12,508 nucleotides of DNA from contig CAYWSH010000104.1 of assembly GCA_964460655.1 (NCBI GenBank), forward strand, positions 1-12,508, read 5' to 3'. The stretch comes from CAVUAF01 sp964460655 (lineage in GTDB: Bacteria; Acidobacteriota; Terriglobia; Terriglobales; Acidobacteriaceae). Below the pieces are notes generated by a model, which worked only from the letters and a program-made list of their open reading frames with translations, searched no databases and was not told the origin of the DNA. Below, piece by piece: positions 1-7,068 of this stretch; within the stretch, counting starts at the first letter, position 1, and each line of letters starts with the position of its first letter. A program made the position numbers and the translations under genes.

Positions 1-527
1 TCCATCTCCGCCACGCCCGCCGCGCGCTTCAGCTGGAGCGAAGCTTCGCGCATCACGGTGACGCGCACGCGTGCGAGGCCGGCGTTCTCGAAGCCGAGCT
101 CGCGCGCGCCGGCCCGCGACATGTCGATGATGCGCTCTTCGGCGAACGGGCCGCGATCGTTGATGCGCACGATCACGCTGCGTCCGTTGTCGAGATTGGT
201 CACGCGCACGATGGTCGGCATCGGCAGGGTCGGATGCGCCGCGGTCAGCGCGTTCATGTCGTAGGTCTCGCCGTTGGCGGTGCGGCGGCCGTGGAAGTCC
301 GAGCCGTACCAGGAGGCGACGCCGGTGCGGTCGTAATCGAAATCCTCCTCCGGCACATAGGTGCGGCCGTTGACCTGATAGGGCTGTCCGACGAGATAGG
401 CGCGATACGGCGTGCCGGTCGGCCCCGGTATGCCGCGCGAGCTTCCGCAGGCGCTCAAAGCCAGGGCCAGCGTCAGCGCCGCCAAGAGAGGCGCCGCCCG
501 CAGCGGCGTCGTCCGCGTTTCCGTCAT
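1..527 (-). CDS. rlpA: RlpA septal ring lytic transglycosylase, N-terminal part (3' end outside window)
   Basis: This gene encodes an outer-membrane lipoprotein of the RlpA family, which cleaves peptidoglycan strands lacking stem peptides and works at the division septum. Only the first 175 codons are in the window; the reading frame runs off the left edge. The N-terminus has a lipoprotein signal with a hydrophobic stretch at residues 12-24 and lipobox LSAC ending at Cys27. The double-psi beta-barrel domain follows at about residues 68-160, with GVASWYG at 69-75, NGETYD at 85-90 and the hallmark NDRGPF at 123-128. Glu87 and Asp124 match the acidic pair considered important for activity in Pseudomonas RlpA. 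A C-terminal SPOR domain, if present, lies outside. The ATG is preceded by GGGGGA seven bases upstream. It is the last of four same-strand envelope genes but is separated by 245 bp from the DUF218 gene, so it may have its own promoter. Confidence 0.9.
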   Translation of the reverse strand, partial: MTETRTTPLRAAPLLAALTLALALSACGSSRGIPGPTGTPYRAYLVGQPYQVNGRTYVPEEDFDYDRTGVASWYGSDFHGRRTANGETYDMNALTAAHPTLPMPTIVRVTNLDNGRSVIVRINDRGPFAEERIIDMSRAGARELGFENAGLARVRVTVMREASLQLKRAAGVAEM

Positions 528-549
528 GGCGAAGTCCCCCATTTGCCGA

Positions 550-565
550 CAGGCGCAAGCGCCTG
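550..565. repeat. Inverted repeat in the rlpA upstream region
   Basis: Two perfect 7-base arms, CAGGCGC and GCGCCTG, are separated by two bases and lie 23 bases upstream of the rlpA start codon. This could be a hairpin in the 5' leader or an operator. Nothing in the sequence tells which, and short GC-rich inverted repeats are common at this base composition. Confidence 0.35.
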
Positions 566-772
566 CCGCGGCACGCCACCCGCCGCCTAGCCTAGCCCGA
601 ACGCCCGGCCTTCGCAGCAGCCGCCGCGCCCCGCGCCGTCCCATGCCCAAGGTACGATGGACGGGCGTGCGGGCGTCCCCGCCCTGCCCCTACAGGACGT
701 GGAGAAAGACCCAGGCGATGTGGCCTCGATGTGACACCGTGCGCCACATTGGGCCCCATATGAGGCGCGTGG

Positions 773-1561
773 TTAGGGACCGGGGAACCAGTCGTCGGTG
801 CGCCCGCTCAACCGATAATACGCGAGGCCGAACCACTCGTAGGCGCCGGCGTCGAGCGCCGTGATCCCGCCCGCGACATTGAAGCCAATGCCGATGCCCA
901 CCGTGCGCGTGGTGAGATAATCGACCGGATAAGGAATGACCGGCCAGCCTTGCTTGCGGAAAACGCCGACGGCACGCGGCATGTGCCGCGCCGAGGTGAC
1001 GAGCACCCACGCCTCGCCGGCGCGCGGCTTGACGAGCACCTTGCTCAAGCGCGCATTGTCGTCGGTGTTGCGCGCGTCGCGCTCGATGACGACGCGCTCG
1101 CGGGCGATGCCCGCGGCATCGAGGAACGGGCCGAGCCAATCCGCTTCGCGCAATTCCGGATGAAACGGATCGCCGCTGCCGCCGGTGAAGACGAGCTTCG
1201 CCTCGGGGAGGCGCCGCGCGAGCGCCGCGAACGCAATGAGTCGTTTTGCATTGTCGTTCAGCGCGACCGTTTTTCGATCGGCGGAAAGCGCGGGGCTGAT
1301 CGCGCCGCCGAGCACGATGATGCCATCGACGCGGTCGGGCAGCGTTGGCGCCGGAAACCGGTTCTCGAGCGGCGAGATCAGCCATGCTCCCAGCGGCAGA
1401 ACGGCGGCAGCGAGGAAGGCGGCGAGCGCGCCAGCGACAAGCACGCCGCCGATCCGCCGGCGGCCGAACGCGCGCAGCACGAATCCGAACGCGAGGATCA
1501 GCGCGAGGAGATTGCTCGGCTTCAGCAGGATCCACGCAAGCTTGCCGGCGATGAAGCTCAT
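773..1561 (-). CDS. YdcF/ElyC/SanA-family protein (DUF218), membrane-anchored
   Basis: The 262-residue product is a DUF218 protein of the YdcF/ElyC/SanA type, a family linked to envelope integrity and lipid-carrier or peptidoglycan metabolism, with no firmly settled biochemical activity. Residues 1-66 contain two probable membrane segments (about 15-30 and 38-63), as in ElyC. The DUF218 domain spans about 79-215 with the family signatures IIVLGG (81-86), LVFTGGSG (123-130), RNTDDNA (164-170) and VLVTSARHM (186-194). I chose the ATG at 1561 because the protein then begins directly with the first membrane segment and GGACGAA sits just upstream; in-frame ORF upstream of it only shadows the epimerase gene. 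It begins 8 bp after the epimerase stop, so the two are almost certainly co-transcribed, which suggests a shared role in surface polysaccharide or undecaprenyl-linked metabolism. This last link is inference. Confidence 0.87.
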   Translation of the reverse strand: MSFIAGKLAWILLKPSNLLALILAFGFVLRAFGRRRIGGVLVAGALAAFLAAAVLPLGAWLISPLENRFPAPTLPDRVDGIIVLGGAISPALSADRKTVALNDNAKRLIAFAALARRLPEAKLVFTGGSGDPFHPELREADWLGPFLDAAGIARERVVIERDARNTDDNARLSKVLVKPRAGEAWVLVTSARHMPRAVGVFRKQGWPVIPYPVDYLTTRTVGIGIGFNVAGGITALDAGAYEWFGLAYYRLSGRTDDWFPGP

Positions 1562-1569
1562 TTCGTCCG

Positions 1570-2517
1570 CTAAGCCACCACGGCGGAAGTTCCCGCGGCG
1601 GATTCGATCCAGCCGATGTGGGCCGCCAACCCCTCCTCCAGCCCGACCCGGGCGACGAAGCCGAGGGTCTCGCGGATGCGCCGTACATCGCCGACCAGAT
1701 GGCGCACGTCGCCGGCGCGCGGCTTCGCATGGCGCACCGGCGCTTTGCGGCCGACGACCTGCTCGAGGGCGGATACGAGACGCAGCAGTGTGATCCCGTG
1801 TCCGCGCGCGACATTGAAGACGCGGGCGGACCGGTCCTGCCGTTCCATCGCCAGCAGCAGGGCCGCGACGACATCGCTCACGAAGATGAAATCGCGCGAT
1901 TGCTCGCCGTCGCCGAAGATCGACAGCGGCCGGCCCGATAGCAGGCCGGTCGCGAAGATCGAGATCACGCCGGCATAGGGCGAGCGCGGGTCCTGGCGCG
2001 GCCCGAACACGTTGAAGAAACGCAGCGCGGTGCTCGGGACGCCGTGCACCACGAACGCCGCATGTGCGTGCAATTCGCTCGCCGCCTTGTCCGCGCCATA
2101 GGGCGATTGCGGCGCCGGCAGGATCGATTCGGCCAGCGGCAGGCCGGGATTGTCGCCGTAGACGGCGGCCGTGGACGCGTAGACGACCGGCACGCCGCCA
2201 CAAGCATGCGCCGCCTCGAGCACGTTGATGGTGCCGCCGAGATTCACCCGATGGGTCGGCCACCACGCCTCGACCGAGCGCGGCACCGACGCGATGGCGG
2301 CGAGGTGGAAGCAGCCGGCCATACCCTGCATCGCGCGGCGAACGACGGCGCCATCCGCGACGTCGCCGACGACGAGCTCGGCCGTCGCCGGCACATTGGC
2401 GCGCCTTCCGGTGGAAAGATCGTCGAGAATGCGCACGCGGTGTCCGCGCGCGACCAGCCCATCAACGAGGTGCGAGCCGATGAACCCGCAGCCGCCGGTC
2501 ACGAGGTAGGCTTGCAT
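1570..2517 (-). CDS. NAD-dependent epimerase/dehydratase (extended SDR, UDP-glucose 4-epimerase-like)
   Basis: This 315-residue protein is an extended short-chain dehydrogenase/reductase that acts on nucleotide sugars, most like UDP-glucose or UDP-N-acetylglucosamine 4-epimerases. The N-terminal Rossmann motif TGGCGFIG is at residues 7-14, acidic residues Asp32-Asp33 after the second strand fit NAD binding, and the catalytic pair is Tyr140/Lys144 in SPYGADKAAS. RFFNVFGPRQDP at 167-178 and the SRDFIFVSDVV region at 207-217 are typical of the substrate-binding part of this family. The length agrees with the usual 310-330 residues. I preferred the ATG at 2517 over an upstream in-frame ATG at 2583 because the Rossmann fold starts immediately and a GACGAG-type ribosome site precedes it. 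The exact sugar cannot be told from sequence alone. It probably feeds polysaccharide or glycoconjugate synthesis. Confidence 0.88.
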   Translation of the reverse strand: MQAYLVTGGCGFIGSHLVDGLVARGHRVRILDDLSTGRRANVPATAELVVGDVADGAVVRRAMQGMAGCFHLAAIASVPRSVEAWWPTHRVNLGGTINVLEAAHACGGVPVVYASTAAVYGDNPGLPLAESILPAPQSPYGADKAASELHAHAAFVVHGVPSTALRFFNVFGPRQDPRSPYAGVISIFATGLLSGRPLSIFGDGEQSRDFIFVSDVVAALLLAMERQDRSARVFNVARGHGITLLRLVSALEQVVGRKAPVRHAKPRAGDVRHLVGDVRRIRETLGFVARVGLEEGLAAHIGWIESAAGTSAVVA

Positions 2518-2610
2518 GCGTCGCTCGTCATCGAGTCTTCCTGAGCCGGCCGGTCTCATCTCACGCCGGTCGCGGGGAAGCAAATTGCGCTTCGGATATC
2601 GCGATGTCGG

Positions 2611-3081
2611 CTATTGCCCGCGGGCGGCGAGGGTTTCCTTGAATTTCTGCACGATGTCGCGATCGCATCCGCGGCCGCTTTGCTCGATGACCTTGGCGCC
2701 GTTGGCCGTCTCGGTGATCGTGATGTCGTAGATGTAGATGCGGCCGCCATGGCAATAGTCGATCGCCCGGGCGTTCGCGGTCAGCCGGTAGCGCGCCTTC
2801 TGCGCCAGCGCCGCGGCGTCGGCCTGCGCTGTCGGCGGAGCGGCGGGTTTCGCCTGGCCCTTCCTGCGCGGCGTCGGATCGGCCGCGGCCGTATCGGCGA
2901 CGAGCTTCCAGCCGGACGCCGACAGCGCCTTCACAACCTCGCTGAGCAGTCCGCGCTTGAAGTGCGGAACCGCGATCGTCTTCTGCGCAGTGTCGATGGC
3001 GGCGTGCTGCTGGACGTCGGTATGCGAGCACGCGGCGACGAGAACTCCGGCGCCCAAGAGGGCAAGCAATGTCTTTCGCAT
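2611..3081 (-). CDS. Small putative lipoprotein of unknown function
   Basis: The 156-residue product begins with MRKTLLALLGAGVLVAACSH: a short basic start, a hydrophobic core and lipobox VAAC ending at Cys18, so export and lipidation are likely. The mature part has an Ala/Pro-rich basic linker around residues 70-90 and a C-terminal segment containing two cysteines (in DYCHGG and GRGCDR) that could form a disulfide. I do not recognise a named domain. The ATG at 3081 is preceded by AGGAG ten to eleven bases upstream; the in-frame extension to 3186 would bury the signal peptide and is rejected. It is the first gene of the minus-strand group and is followed after 93 bp by the epimerase. Confidence 0.75.
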   Translation of the reverse strand: MRKTLLALLGAGVLVAACSHTDVQQHAAIDTAQKTIAVPHFKRGLLSEVVKALSASGWKLVADTAAADPTPRRKGQAKPAAPPTAQADAAALAQKARYRLTANARAIDYCHGGRIYIYDITITETANGAKVIEQSGRGCDRDIVQKFKETLAARGQ

Positions 3082-3262
3082 CGGACTGACTCCTGCGGCA
3101 GCGAATCGTGGCGGATCAGTAGAGCCGAGGTCCAGCGCCAAATCGATGTTGACTCTCGATGCCGGCTTCGCCGCCCGCCCCGGCAAATCGATGGCAATTA
3201 TCGTCCCAAGCTCCTAAAACCTCGCGCGATCGGCGCTTCCAAAGCGCTGATTTCGCTGATTC

Positions 3263-3352
3263 GGATGGGTGGCCGAGCGGTTTAAGGCACCGGTCTTGAA
3301 AACCGGAGGGCGCGCAAGTGCTCCGGGGGTTCGAATCCCTCCCCATCCGCCA
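3263..3352 (+). tRNA. tRNA-Ser (anticodon UGA)
   Basis: A 90-base tRNA with the long variable arm of serine tRNAs. The acceptor stem pairs GGATGGG at the 5' end with CCCATCC at the 3' end, followed by G and an encoded CCA. The anticodon loop CTTGAAA sits on stem ACCGG/CCGGT and gives anticodon TGA, which reads UCN codons. The T arm contains GGTTCGAATCC. The last 15 bases are repeated perfectly at 12229-12243, so this gene is the integration target of the neighbouring element; the 3' end present now was restored by the element and the tRNA remains intact. Confidence 0.97.
3338..3352 (+). repeat. attL core (15-bp direct repeat in tRNA-Ser)
   Basis: CCTCCCCATCCGCCA at the tRNA 3' end, including the CCA, is identical to the sequence at 12229-12243. 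The match stops one base earlier on the left (C versus G) and one base later on the right (A versus G), giving a clean 15-bp core for site-specific recombination. Confidence 0.9.
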
Positions 3353-3612
3353 AACTTTTAGTTGTTTCCGTGGGTTAGGACCTACTTTTGGCAGCAACCC
3401 CCGGCTAGGCCCCCGCCCTGGCTGGCCGCGTGGCGCCAGCTACAACCGACCAGCTATAACCGACCAAATTTCGAGGGCAAGCCGGGCCGCCCCGGCGCAG
3501 CAACGCCCGCGCGGGATCGTGCCAAAGGCGCTGGCGGGTCAGTTTGGGCGCGACCTTGTAATCGGGGCGCAGGCACATCATATCGTCGCCAGCCCTAGGG
3601 GGAACACAATAC
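3353..3612. other. Element left-end region without a supported gene
   Basis: These 260 bases between attL and the first ORF contain no convincing gene. They hold a GCTGGC/GCCAGC hairpin at 3421-3440 overlapping two 14-bp tandem repeats, best read as recombination or regulatory sequence. Open frames crossing this region on either strand are Arg/Pro-rich or run through the tRNA and have no matching ribosome sites. Confidence 0.5.
3436..3466. repeat. 14-bp tandem repeat near attL, candidate integrase arm-type sites
   Basis: CCAGCTAYAACCGA occurs twice in direct tandem (3436-3449 and 3450-3463, one difference), followed by a third CCA. The 10-mer GCTACAACCG inside the first copy recurs at 12129-12138, about 100 bp inside attR. 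Repeats shared by both ends at comparable distances from the cores (about 85-100 bp) are what arm-type integrase or excisionase sites look like. The function is inferred. Confidence 0.5.
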
Positions 3613-3885
3613 ATGGACAAGCGCAAGGTGGCCGGCAGTGTGGGTTTCCTCGTATACGGCGGCGCGACAATTGCCTTAGCCGCTGGTGAAATTGACAACC
3701 CCAGGCAAGTCAACGACCTCGGCAAAGGCCTCGTTTACATCGCGACGACCAGCGGCACGACCGAGACCAGCATCGTACATGTGGTCCCGAATGTGATCGC
3801 GGGCGCCGAGTTCGATGCAACACCCTGGGCGCGAGCCGAGGACGCGTTGTCGAAACCGGCCTACCGAATTTCTCGTCGGATGTAG
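3613..3885 (+). CDS. Hypothetical protein, 90 residues, left end of element
   Basis: I do not recognise this protein. The frame has mostly G or C in third codon positions, a balanced amino-acid composition and a GGGGGAA ribosome site eight bases before the ATG, which favours a real gene. The N-terminal region has a mildly hydrophobic, Gly/Ala-rich stretch at residues 9-24 that might be a weak membrane or signal segment; the rest looks soluble. It ends 19 bp before the DUF2971 gene on the same strand, so the two could form one transcript and one functional unit. Alternative frames on the opposite strand are less convincing. Small size and lack of family identity keep the call moderate. Confidence 0.5.
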   Translation: MDKRKVAGSVGFLVYGGATIALAAGEIDNPRQVNDLGKGLVYIATTSGTTETSIVHVVPNVIAGAEFDATPWARAEDALSKPAYRISRRM

Positions 3886-3904
3886 CGCCGCAGTCGCGGG
3901 TAAA

Positions 3905-4765
3905 ATGGCGAACCTGTCTGCAGCGCACAAAGGACTCACGGCGTTCTGCACCGCCCAGCTCGCCGCGCTGCATCCAAAAGTCGAGCCGTTGTTGTATCAC
4001 TACACAACAGCTGACGGCTTGGCGGGGATCGTCCGATCGGGCCAAATCTGGGCGCATAACCTCGGAAACATGGGCGACTTCACCGAGGTGCGGTACGGCG
4101 CTTCGGTTCTTCGCGCGCATATTGATCGCAGCTATGCGCTCGAGCCGGATCAGCGGGTCTGCGATCTGCTAATCGCGCTTCGTCGCAGTTTGGGCACATT
4201 CGATCTGGCGTCAGTATTTGCGCTTTCGTTTACTGCAAGCAGCGACGAACCCGGCATGTGGCGGCTCTATGCGGACCGCGGAACCGGCTATTCGTTCTGC
4301 ATTCCCGCATTCAAACTTCGACAGCCTTGGGGTGGGTATCTCGTCGGCTGCAACTATTCGAGCGAAGACCTCGACGCCTTCTGCGTTCGAGCCTTAGCGA
4401 CAATGCGCACACTATTCCTCGCCGATGTGGCCGCAGGTATCCAAGCCGGATGCGACGAATACGCGGCTCTCTTCTTCAGTCACATCGCTTGGTTCGGGCC
4501 AATTTTTAAGCACAAGGTGTGGGCAGACGAACAAGAGTGGCGAGTCGTTTATATTCGCCCGCCGCAGCATCAAAAGCCACGCGCGGACGGGCGAATGTAT
4601 GTCGAAATCCCCTCGCCCGAGGATGGCCAGCTTCCCATCGCTGCAATATGTGCTGGCCCCGATTGCGATTACGAAAACAGTGTTCGCCCGCTACAGGCGC
4701 TGATGCGCACATCAGGTTACGGCGCTGTGGCCGTGTATAAGTCGGTGCATGCTCGCCAAAGGTAA
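3905..4765 (+). CDS. DUF2971 domain-containing protein (accessory cargo)
   Basis: The 286-residue protein fits the DUF2971 family. Residues 29-52 read LLYHYTTADGLAGIVRSGQI followed by WAHN, the usual opening; the middle has VFALSFTASSDEPGMWRLYA (104-123), the family's S-x-D-W-x-x-Y/G pattern; the C-terminal part has FKHKVWADEQEWRVVY (201-216), close to the family's lysine-rich EEWR motif. The activity of DUF2971 is not established as far as I know. The Tyr-His-Tyr-Thr start resembles the opening strand of DarT-like ADP-ribosyltransferase folds, but that is only a resemblance by eye. The family is frequent on mobile elements and in defence islands. The ATG at 3905 was chosen because the family similarity begins shortly after; an extension to 3815 has no matching support. 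Base composition is visibly richer in A+T than the chromosomal genes. Confidence 0.78.
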   Translation: MANLSAAHKGLTAFCTAQLAALHPKVEPLLYHYTTADGLAGIVRSGQIWAHNLGNMGDFTEVRYGASVLRAHIDRSYALEPDQRVCDLLIALRRSLGTFDLASVFALSFTASSDEPGMWRLYADRGTGYSFCIPAFKLRQPWGGYLVGCNYSSEDLDAFCVRALATMRTLFLADVAAGIQAGCDEYAALFFSHIAWFGPIFKHKVWADEQEWRVVYIRPPQHQKPRADGRMYVEIPSPEDGQLPIAAICAGPDCDYENSVRPLQALMRTSGYGAVAVYKSVHARQR

Positions 4766-4804
4766 GCCGGAAGGCAAAGGCGTCGAGCTATTGGCGAATG
4801 CGAC

Positions 4805-5137
4805 CTATGGAATGTCTCCAATTTTCTCGAAGGCCACCTGCACGGAGCGACCCGCCACCATTACGGTCTGTGGCCTGCCATTGGCGAAATCGGCCGGCCA
4901 ATCTGTGGTCAGAGGAATCTTCGTTCCGGGCGGAACTTGCTGGCCTGTAACCAGTTGCCCGCCCTGAGGCATCGACAACGTTGCGTTGCCTTTAAGGCGC
5001 CCACCTTGTTCCGTGTAACTGCCGGCATACCGTCCGCCGGCAATGTCCATACCTAGAATTTTGCCCTTGCCGATGTAGATGGCTCCCGCTCCGCCGCCAG
5101 CAACACCGACGTACTGCATCATATAAAGAGCGCTCAT
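4805..5137 (-). CDS. GrlR-like protein (T3SS negative-regulator family)
   Basis: This 110-residue protein resembles the GrlR family. GrlR was named for a repressor of the LEE type III secretion regulator GrlA, but alphaproteobacteria carry many paralogues of unknown role with the same calycin-like beta-barrel pattern. The first half shows it well: GAGAIYIGKGKILGMD at residues 16-31, then GGRYAGSYTEQGGRLKGN at 34-51. The second half keeps a plausible strand pattern but is less distinctive. The ATG at 5137 has an excellent GGAGG five bases upstream; an in-frame start at 5170 has none. It is convergent with the DUF2971 gene, with only 39 bp between their ends. Whether it regulates anything on this element is unknown; no type III secretion genes are in the window. 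Confidence 0.68.
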   Translation of the reverse strand: MSALYMMQYVGVAGGGAGAIYIGKGKILGMDIAGGRYAGSYTEQGGRLKGNATLSMPQGGQLVTGQQVPPGTKIPLTTDWPADFANGRPQTVMVAGRSVQVAFEKIGDIP

Positions 5138-5464
5138 CAAAGCCTCCGAGTGGTAGAACCCTTCTCGCATATACAGCTACTGGATGCATCCCGTCTAGGT
5201 GCGCAAAGTCGCCTAGCTGAACAGTTGCCATGATCGCAGACGGCTTGGGTCATGCGGCGGGCAGTCGATGCCGGAGAGGTCGTCAACCGCCCGCCGCGTT
5301 GGCCCCCGCCGCCACGAAAGGAGGGAGTTGGCTCGGGAAGCTGCCGACTGTTGTTCGGTCCGGTGACCTGTCGGCTGCACCGGCCCGGCTTGCTGCCTGC
5401 GGGGCGCCGGGGAGCCCGTTGCGCGGCTTGATCTCGAAGAACACCGCACAGGCAGAAAGTGGCC
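5138..5464. other. Gene-free stretch upstream of the GrlR-like gene
   Basis: These 327 bases carry no ORF I can support. The half nearest the GrlR-like gene holds two operator-like inverted repeats (5182-5191 and 5195-5216) and short A+T-rich runs, and is probably its control region. The half nearest 5464 is GC-rich and may be the remnant of phage genes that once followed the module ending at 5465. I see no hairpin with a U-tract that would serve as a clear terminator. Confidence 0.45.
5182..5216. promoter_or_regulatory. Operator-like inverted repeats upstream of the GrlR-like gene
   Basis: A perfect 10-bp palindrome GGATGCATCC (5182-5191) is followed three bases later by CTAGG (5195-5199) and its complement CCTAG (5212-5216). 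They sit 45-80 bp upstream of the GrlR-like start, where a repressor site would be expected. The function is inferred from position and symmetry only. Confidence 0.3.
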
Positions 5465-6148
5465 CTAGTCGAGAGCGCGCCGGTACTTCTCGAAACTATC
5501 GCGCGGATACTCAGTCGCGGCCTTGTTCAGGGCTTGGAGCCGACTGCAACCATCGCGCTCCTGCACGCGATCCACGAACTGTTCGAAGGCCGCCACTTCG
5601 GGCGCGTTCCGCTTCGTCAATTCGGCGCGGGCCAGAGCTGAGGCGGCCTTTTCGATGCCCTCGCGTTGGTACTGCTCGTAGAGGTGCGGCCATCGCTGGC
5701 GGGCCTTCGAGAGTGCCTCAGTTTTCGACAGCCGCTTGTTGCGCGCCCGCAACCGGCGGGCCGCAGCGTCAAGGTTTTCGGGATCCATCGCGTCGTCTCC
5801 TTTATCGTCCGCTAGAGCGGTGTAAGCCTCGCCCTCCTTGTCGCGCCCGCCATCGTCGGCATCAGCCAAGTCGGCGTAGGCCTCGCGCTCTTTGTCCCGC
5901 GACCGCGCTTTCTCGATTGCGCCGAGGCGCTCTTCGATCTTGGCGATGTCCGAGGCCGAGAGCCGCATTGTGCCGGCCATCGCGGCGTCGAGGTCGCCGA
6001 CGATGGCTGTAAGCTCGTGGGCGTCGTCGTCGGCATCGTTGCGTTTCATCAGAGTCATCACTGCACCTTTTTGGGCGGGAAAATCGACGGAGCTGATCTC
6101 TTCGATCCGAAAATCCCGCATCACACGCCGTTTTCGATTTCGCTTCAT
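5465..6148 (-). CDS. Phage-type protein with prophage head-gene-like N-terminus
   Basis: The 227-residue product starts with a segment containing MRDFRIEEISSVDFPAQKGA (residues 10-29) and then MTLMKR. This 'E-I-S-x-V-D-x-P-A-Q ... MKR' pattern recurs in phage head-morphogenesis and XkdF/prohead-protease-type proteins of prophages. Residues 40-150 are strongly charged, Asp/Glu- and Arg/Lys-rich and probably helical or disordered. The last ~40 residues (a helix-rich segment with ERDGCSRLQALNKAA and a YPRDSFEKY ending) resemble the short C-terminal module seen in related phage proteins. No protease triad is evident, so I do not call it a protease. The start at 6148 is uncertain; an ATG at 6121 is equally possible. 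It overlaps the preceding coiled-coil ORF and is the last gene of the four-gene module. Confidence 0.68.
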   Translation of the reverse strand: MKRNRKRRVMRDFRIEEISSVDFPAQKGAVMTLMKRNDADDDAHELTAIVGDLDAAMAGTMRLSASDIAKIEERLGAIEKARSRDKEREAYADLADADDGGRDKEGEAYTALADDKGDDAMDPENLDAAARRLRARNKRLSKTEALSKARQRWPHLYEQYQREGIEKAASALARAELTKRNAPEVAAFEQFVDRVQERDGCSRLQALNKAATEYPRDSFEKYRRALD

Positions 6149-6641
6149 GGCTTCGCCACGCTGGCCGCGACAGGTCGGGCACGTTAATCTCGCCGATCAG
6201 GTCAAGCGGCATGTCGAGTTCGCGACACACCTGCTCGGCGACGAACGGAATCTGTGCGCGGTGGATATGCGCCTGACGGTATTCGCCCTCACGATCCAGC
6301 TTGCGTGCGAACGTCTCGATCTGCTGAGCACGTTCGTTGACGGCCGCTTGCAACAGTTGCCGCTGCGGCTCGCGGCGTGTTGCTTCTGCCTGCTCGCGGC
6401 GTTCCCGATCAGCGATTGCTTCTTTCGAGGGACGGAGGATTTGCTCTATCTCGTGGCGCTGGCAGAGTAGGTCGCGGCGCTCGGCATCAAGTTCGCGGGT
6501 GCGCTCCGTGCCGACGCCGCCTTCGAGCAGCTTGGCGAGGGTCCAGAGACGACCCCGAATTATTGCCAGCCGAAAGCGCAGGGCCACGCGGGATGTCGAC
6601 GGTTTCGCCTTCGAAGATCGGTCCAGGATGTCAATGAACAT
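5862..6641 (-). CDS. Phage-type coiled-coil protein with anomalous 3' end
   Basis: From the ATG at 6641, which overlaps the preceding gene by 11 bp, the frame encodes an N-terminal hydrophobic/basic segment and then a long Arg/Glu/Gln-rich helix (about residues 45-130) predicted by eye to form a coiled coil. After about residue 155 the frame runs into the next gene and continues for 287 bp as an Arg-rich shadow translation, which is not how the rest of this tightly packed module is built. A single-base change near 6177-6184 would instead end the protein at the TGA of an ATGA junction with the next start (6145-6148), giving about 165 residues. So either the ORF is a 259-residue protein with a long overlap, or there is a frameshift or sequence error. 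I do not recognise the family; the module context suggests phage origin. Confidence 0.5.
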   Translation of the reverse strand: MFIDILDRSSKAKPSTSRVALRFRLAIIRGRLWTLAKLLEGGVGTERTRELDAERRDLLCQRHEIEQILRPSKEAIADRERREQAEATRREPQRQLLQAAVNERAQQIETFARKLDREGEYRQAHIHRAQIPFVAEQVCRELDMPLDLIGEINVPDLSRPAWRSHEAKSKTACDAGFSDRRDQLRRFSRPKRCSDDSDETQRCRRRRPRAYSHRRRPRRRDGRHNAALGLGHRQDRRAPRRNRESAVAGQRARGLRRLG

Positions 6642-7068
6642 TCGGGGTCCTTTTGTAGGGCGGCCATGGCCGCGCCATAGGGTCGGTGCGGTGGTCGCCG
6701 TAGAGGAGCAACATCTCAGCGGCCCAGCGATCCCAGGCTTTGCACTCGTCAACGAGCGCGCGCAGATCGGCGAGCGTCGCGTCGATTTCGCGTCGCTGGG
6801 GTTCGCGCCAATCCGGCGATTGGCGCATCCGGGCGGCAATCGCGTCGAGACGGCGGTTCATTTCGTCGATGGCCGAACGGCCCGAACGCAGGGCCGCGAT
6901 CTCTTTCATCACGTGGCCCACGGTGGCGACAGATGCCGGACCCGTGCGCCGCGCCTCGCGTACCGCCGCCCAATCGACGCGATCCAAGGGCGTGCCCGGC
7001 GGCAGCGAGCGGAGCGCCGCTTCCAGCTTTCGCAACTCCGGTTCCGTCAGGCGCTTGAGGTCGATCAT
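6631..7068 (-). CDS. Phage-module hypothetical protein, 145 residues
   Basis: This protein is unnamed but reads as a genuine soluble, helical protein: MIDLKRLTEPELRKLEAALR at the start, a probable coiled-coil stretch around residues 50-110, and a C-terminal part rich in Trp and Pro (WDRWAAEMLLLYGDH, then RPWPPYKR). Its ATG overlaps the TGA of the preceding gene in an ATGA junction (7065-7068), and its own stop overlaps the next start by 11 bp, so translation in the module is probably coupled. The genes have the compact head-to-tail packing of phage structural operons. I can assign no function. Confidence 0.65.
   Translation of the reverse strand: MIDLKRLTEPELRKLEAALRSLPPGTPLDRVDWAAVREARRTGPASVATVGHVMKEIAALRSGRSAIDEMNRRLDAIAARMRQSPDWREPQRREIDATLADLRALVDECKAWDRWAAEMLLLYGDHRTDPMARPWPPYKRTPNVH

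Noticed and set aside
718..749. ATGTGGC/GCCACAT inverted repeat after the DUF218 gene, considered as a terminator
   Set aside because: The 18-base loop and absence of a T tract make a terminator unlikely.
773..2266. Minus-strand ORF of 497 residues spanning the epimerase and DUF218 genes
   Set aside because: Only its second half, from 1561, is the DUF218 protein. The first half is an Arg/Ala-rich shadow of the epimerase gene in another frame.
3116..3397. Minus-strand ORF of 93 residues containing WRMGRDSNPR
   Set aside because: It is read antisense through tRNA-Ser; this peptide is a well-known false translation of serine/leucine tRNA regions.
5213..5449. Minus-strand ORF of 78 residues between the GrlR-like gene and the phage-type module
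   Set aside because: It has low-complexity Arg/Ser/Pro composition, no ribosome site and no motif.
5230..6012. Plus-strand ORF of 260 residues
   Set aside because: It is Arg/Pro/Ser-rich and lies antisense to the phage-type gene at 5465-6148, whose frame has recognisable motifs.
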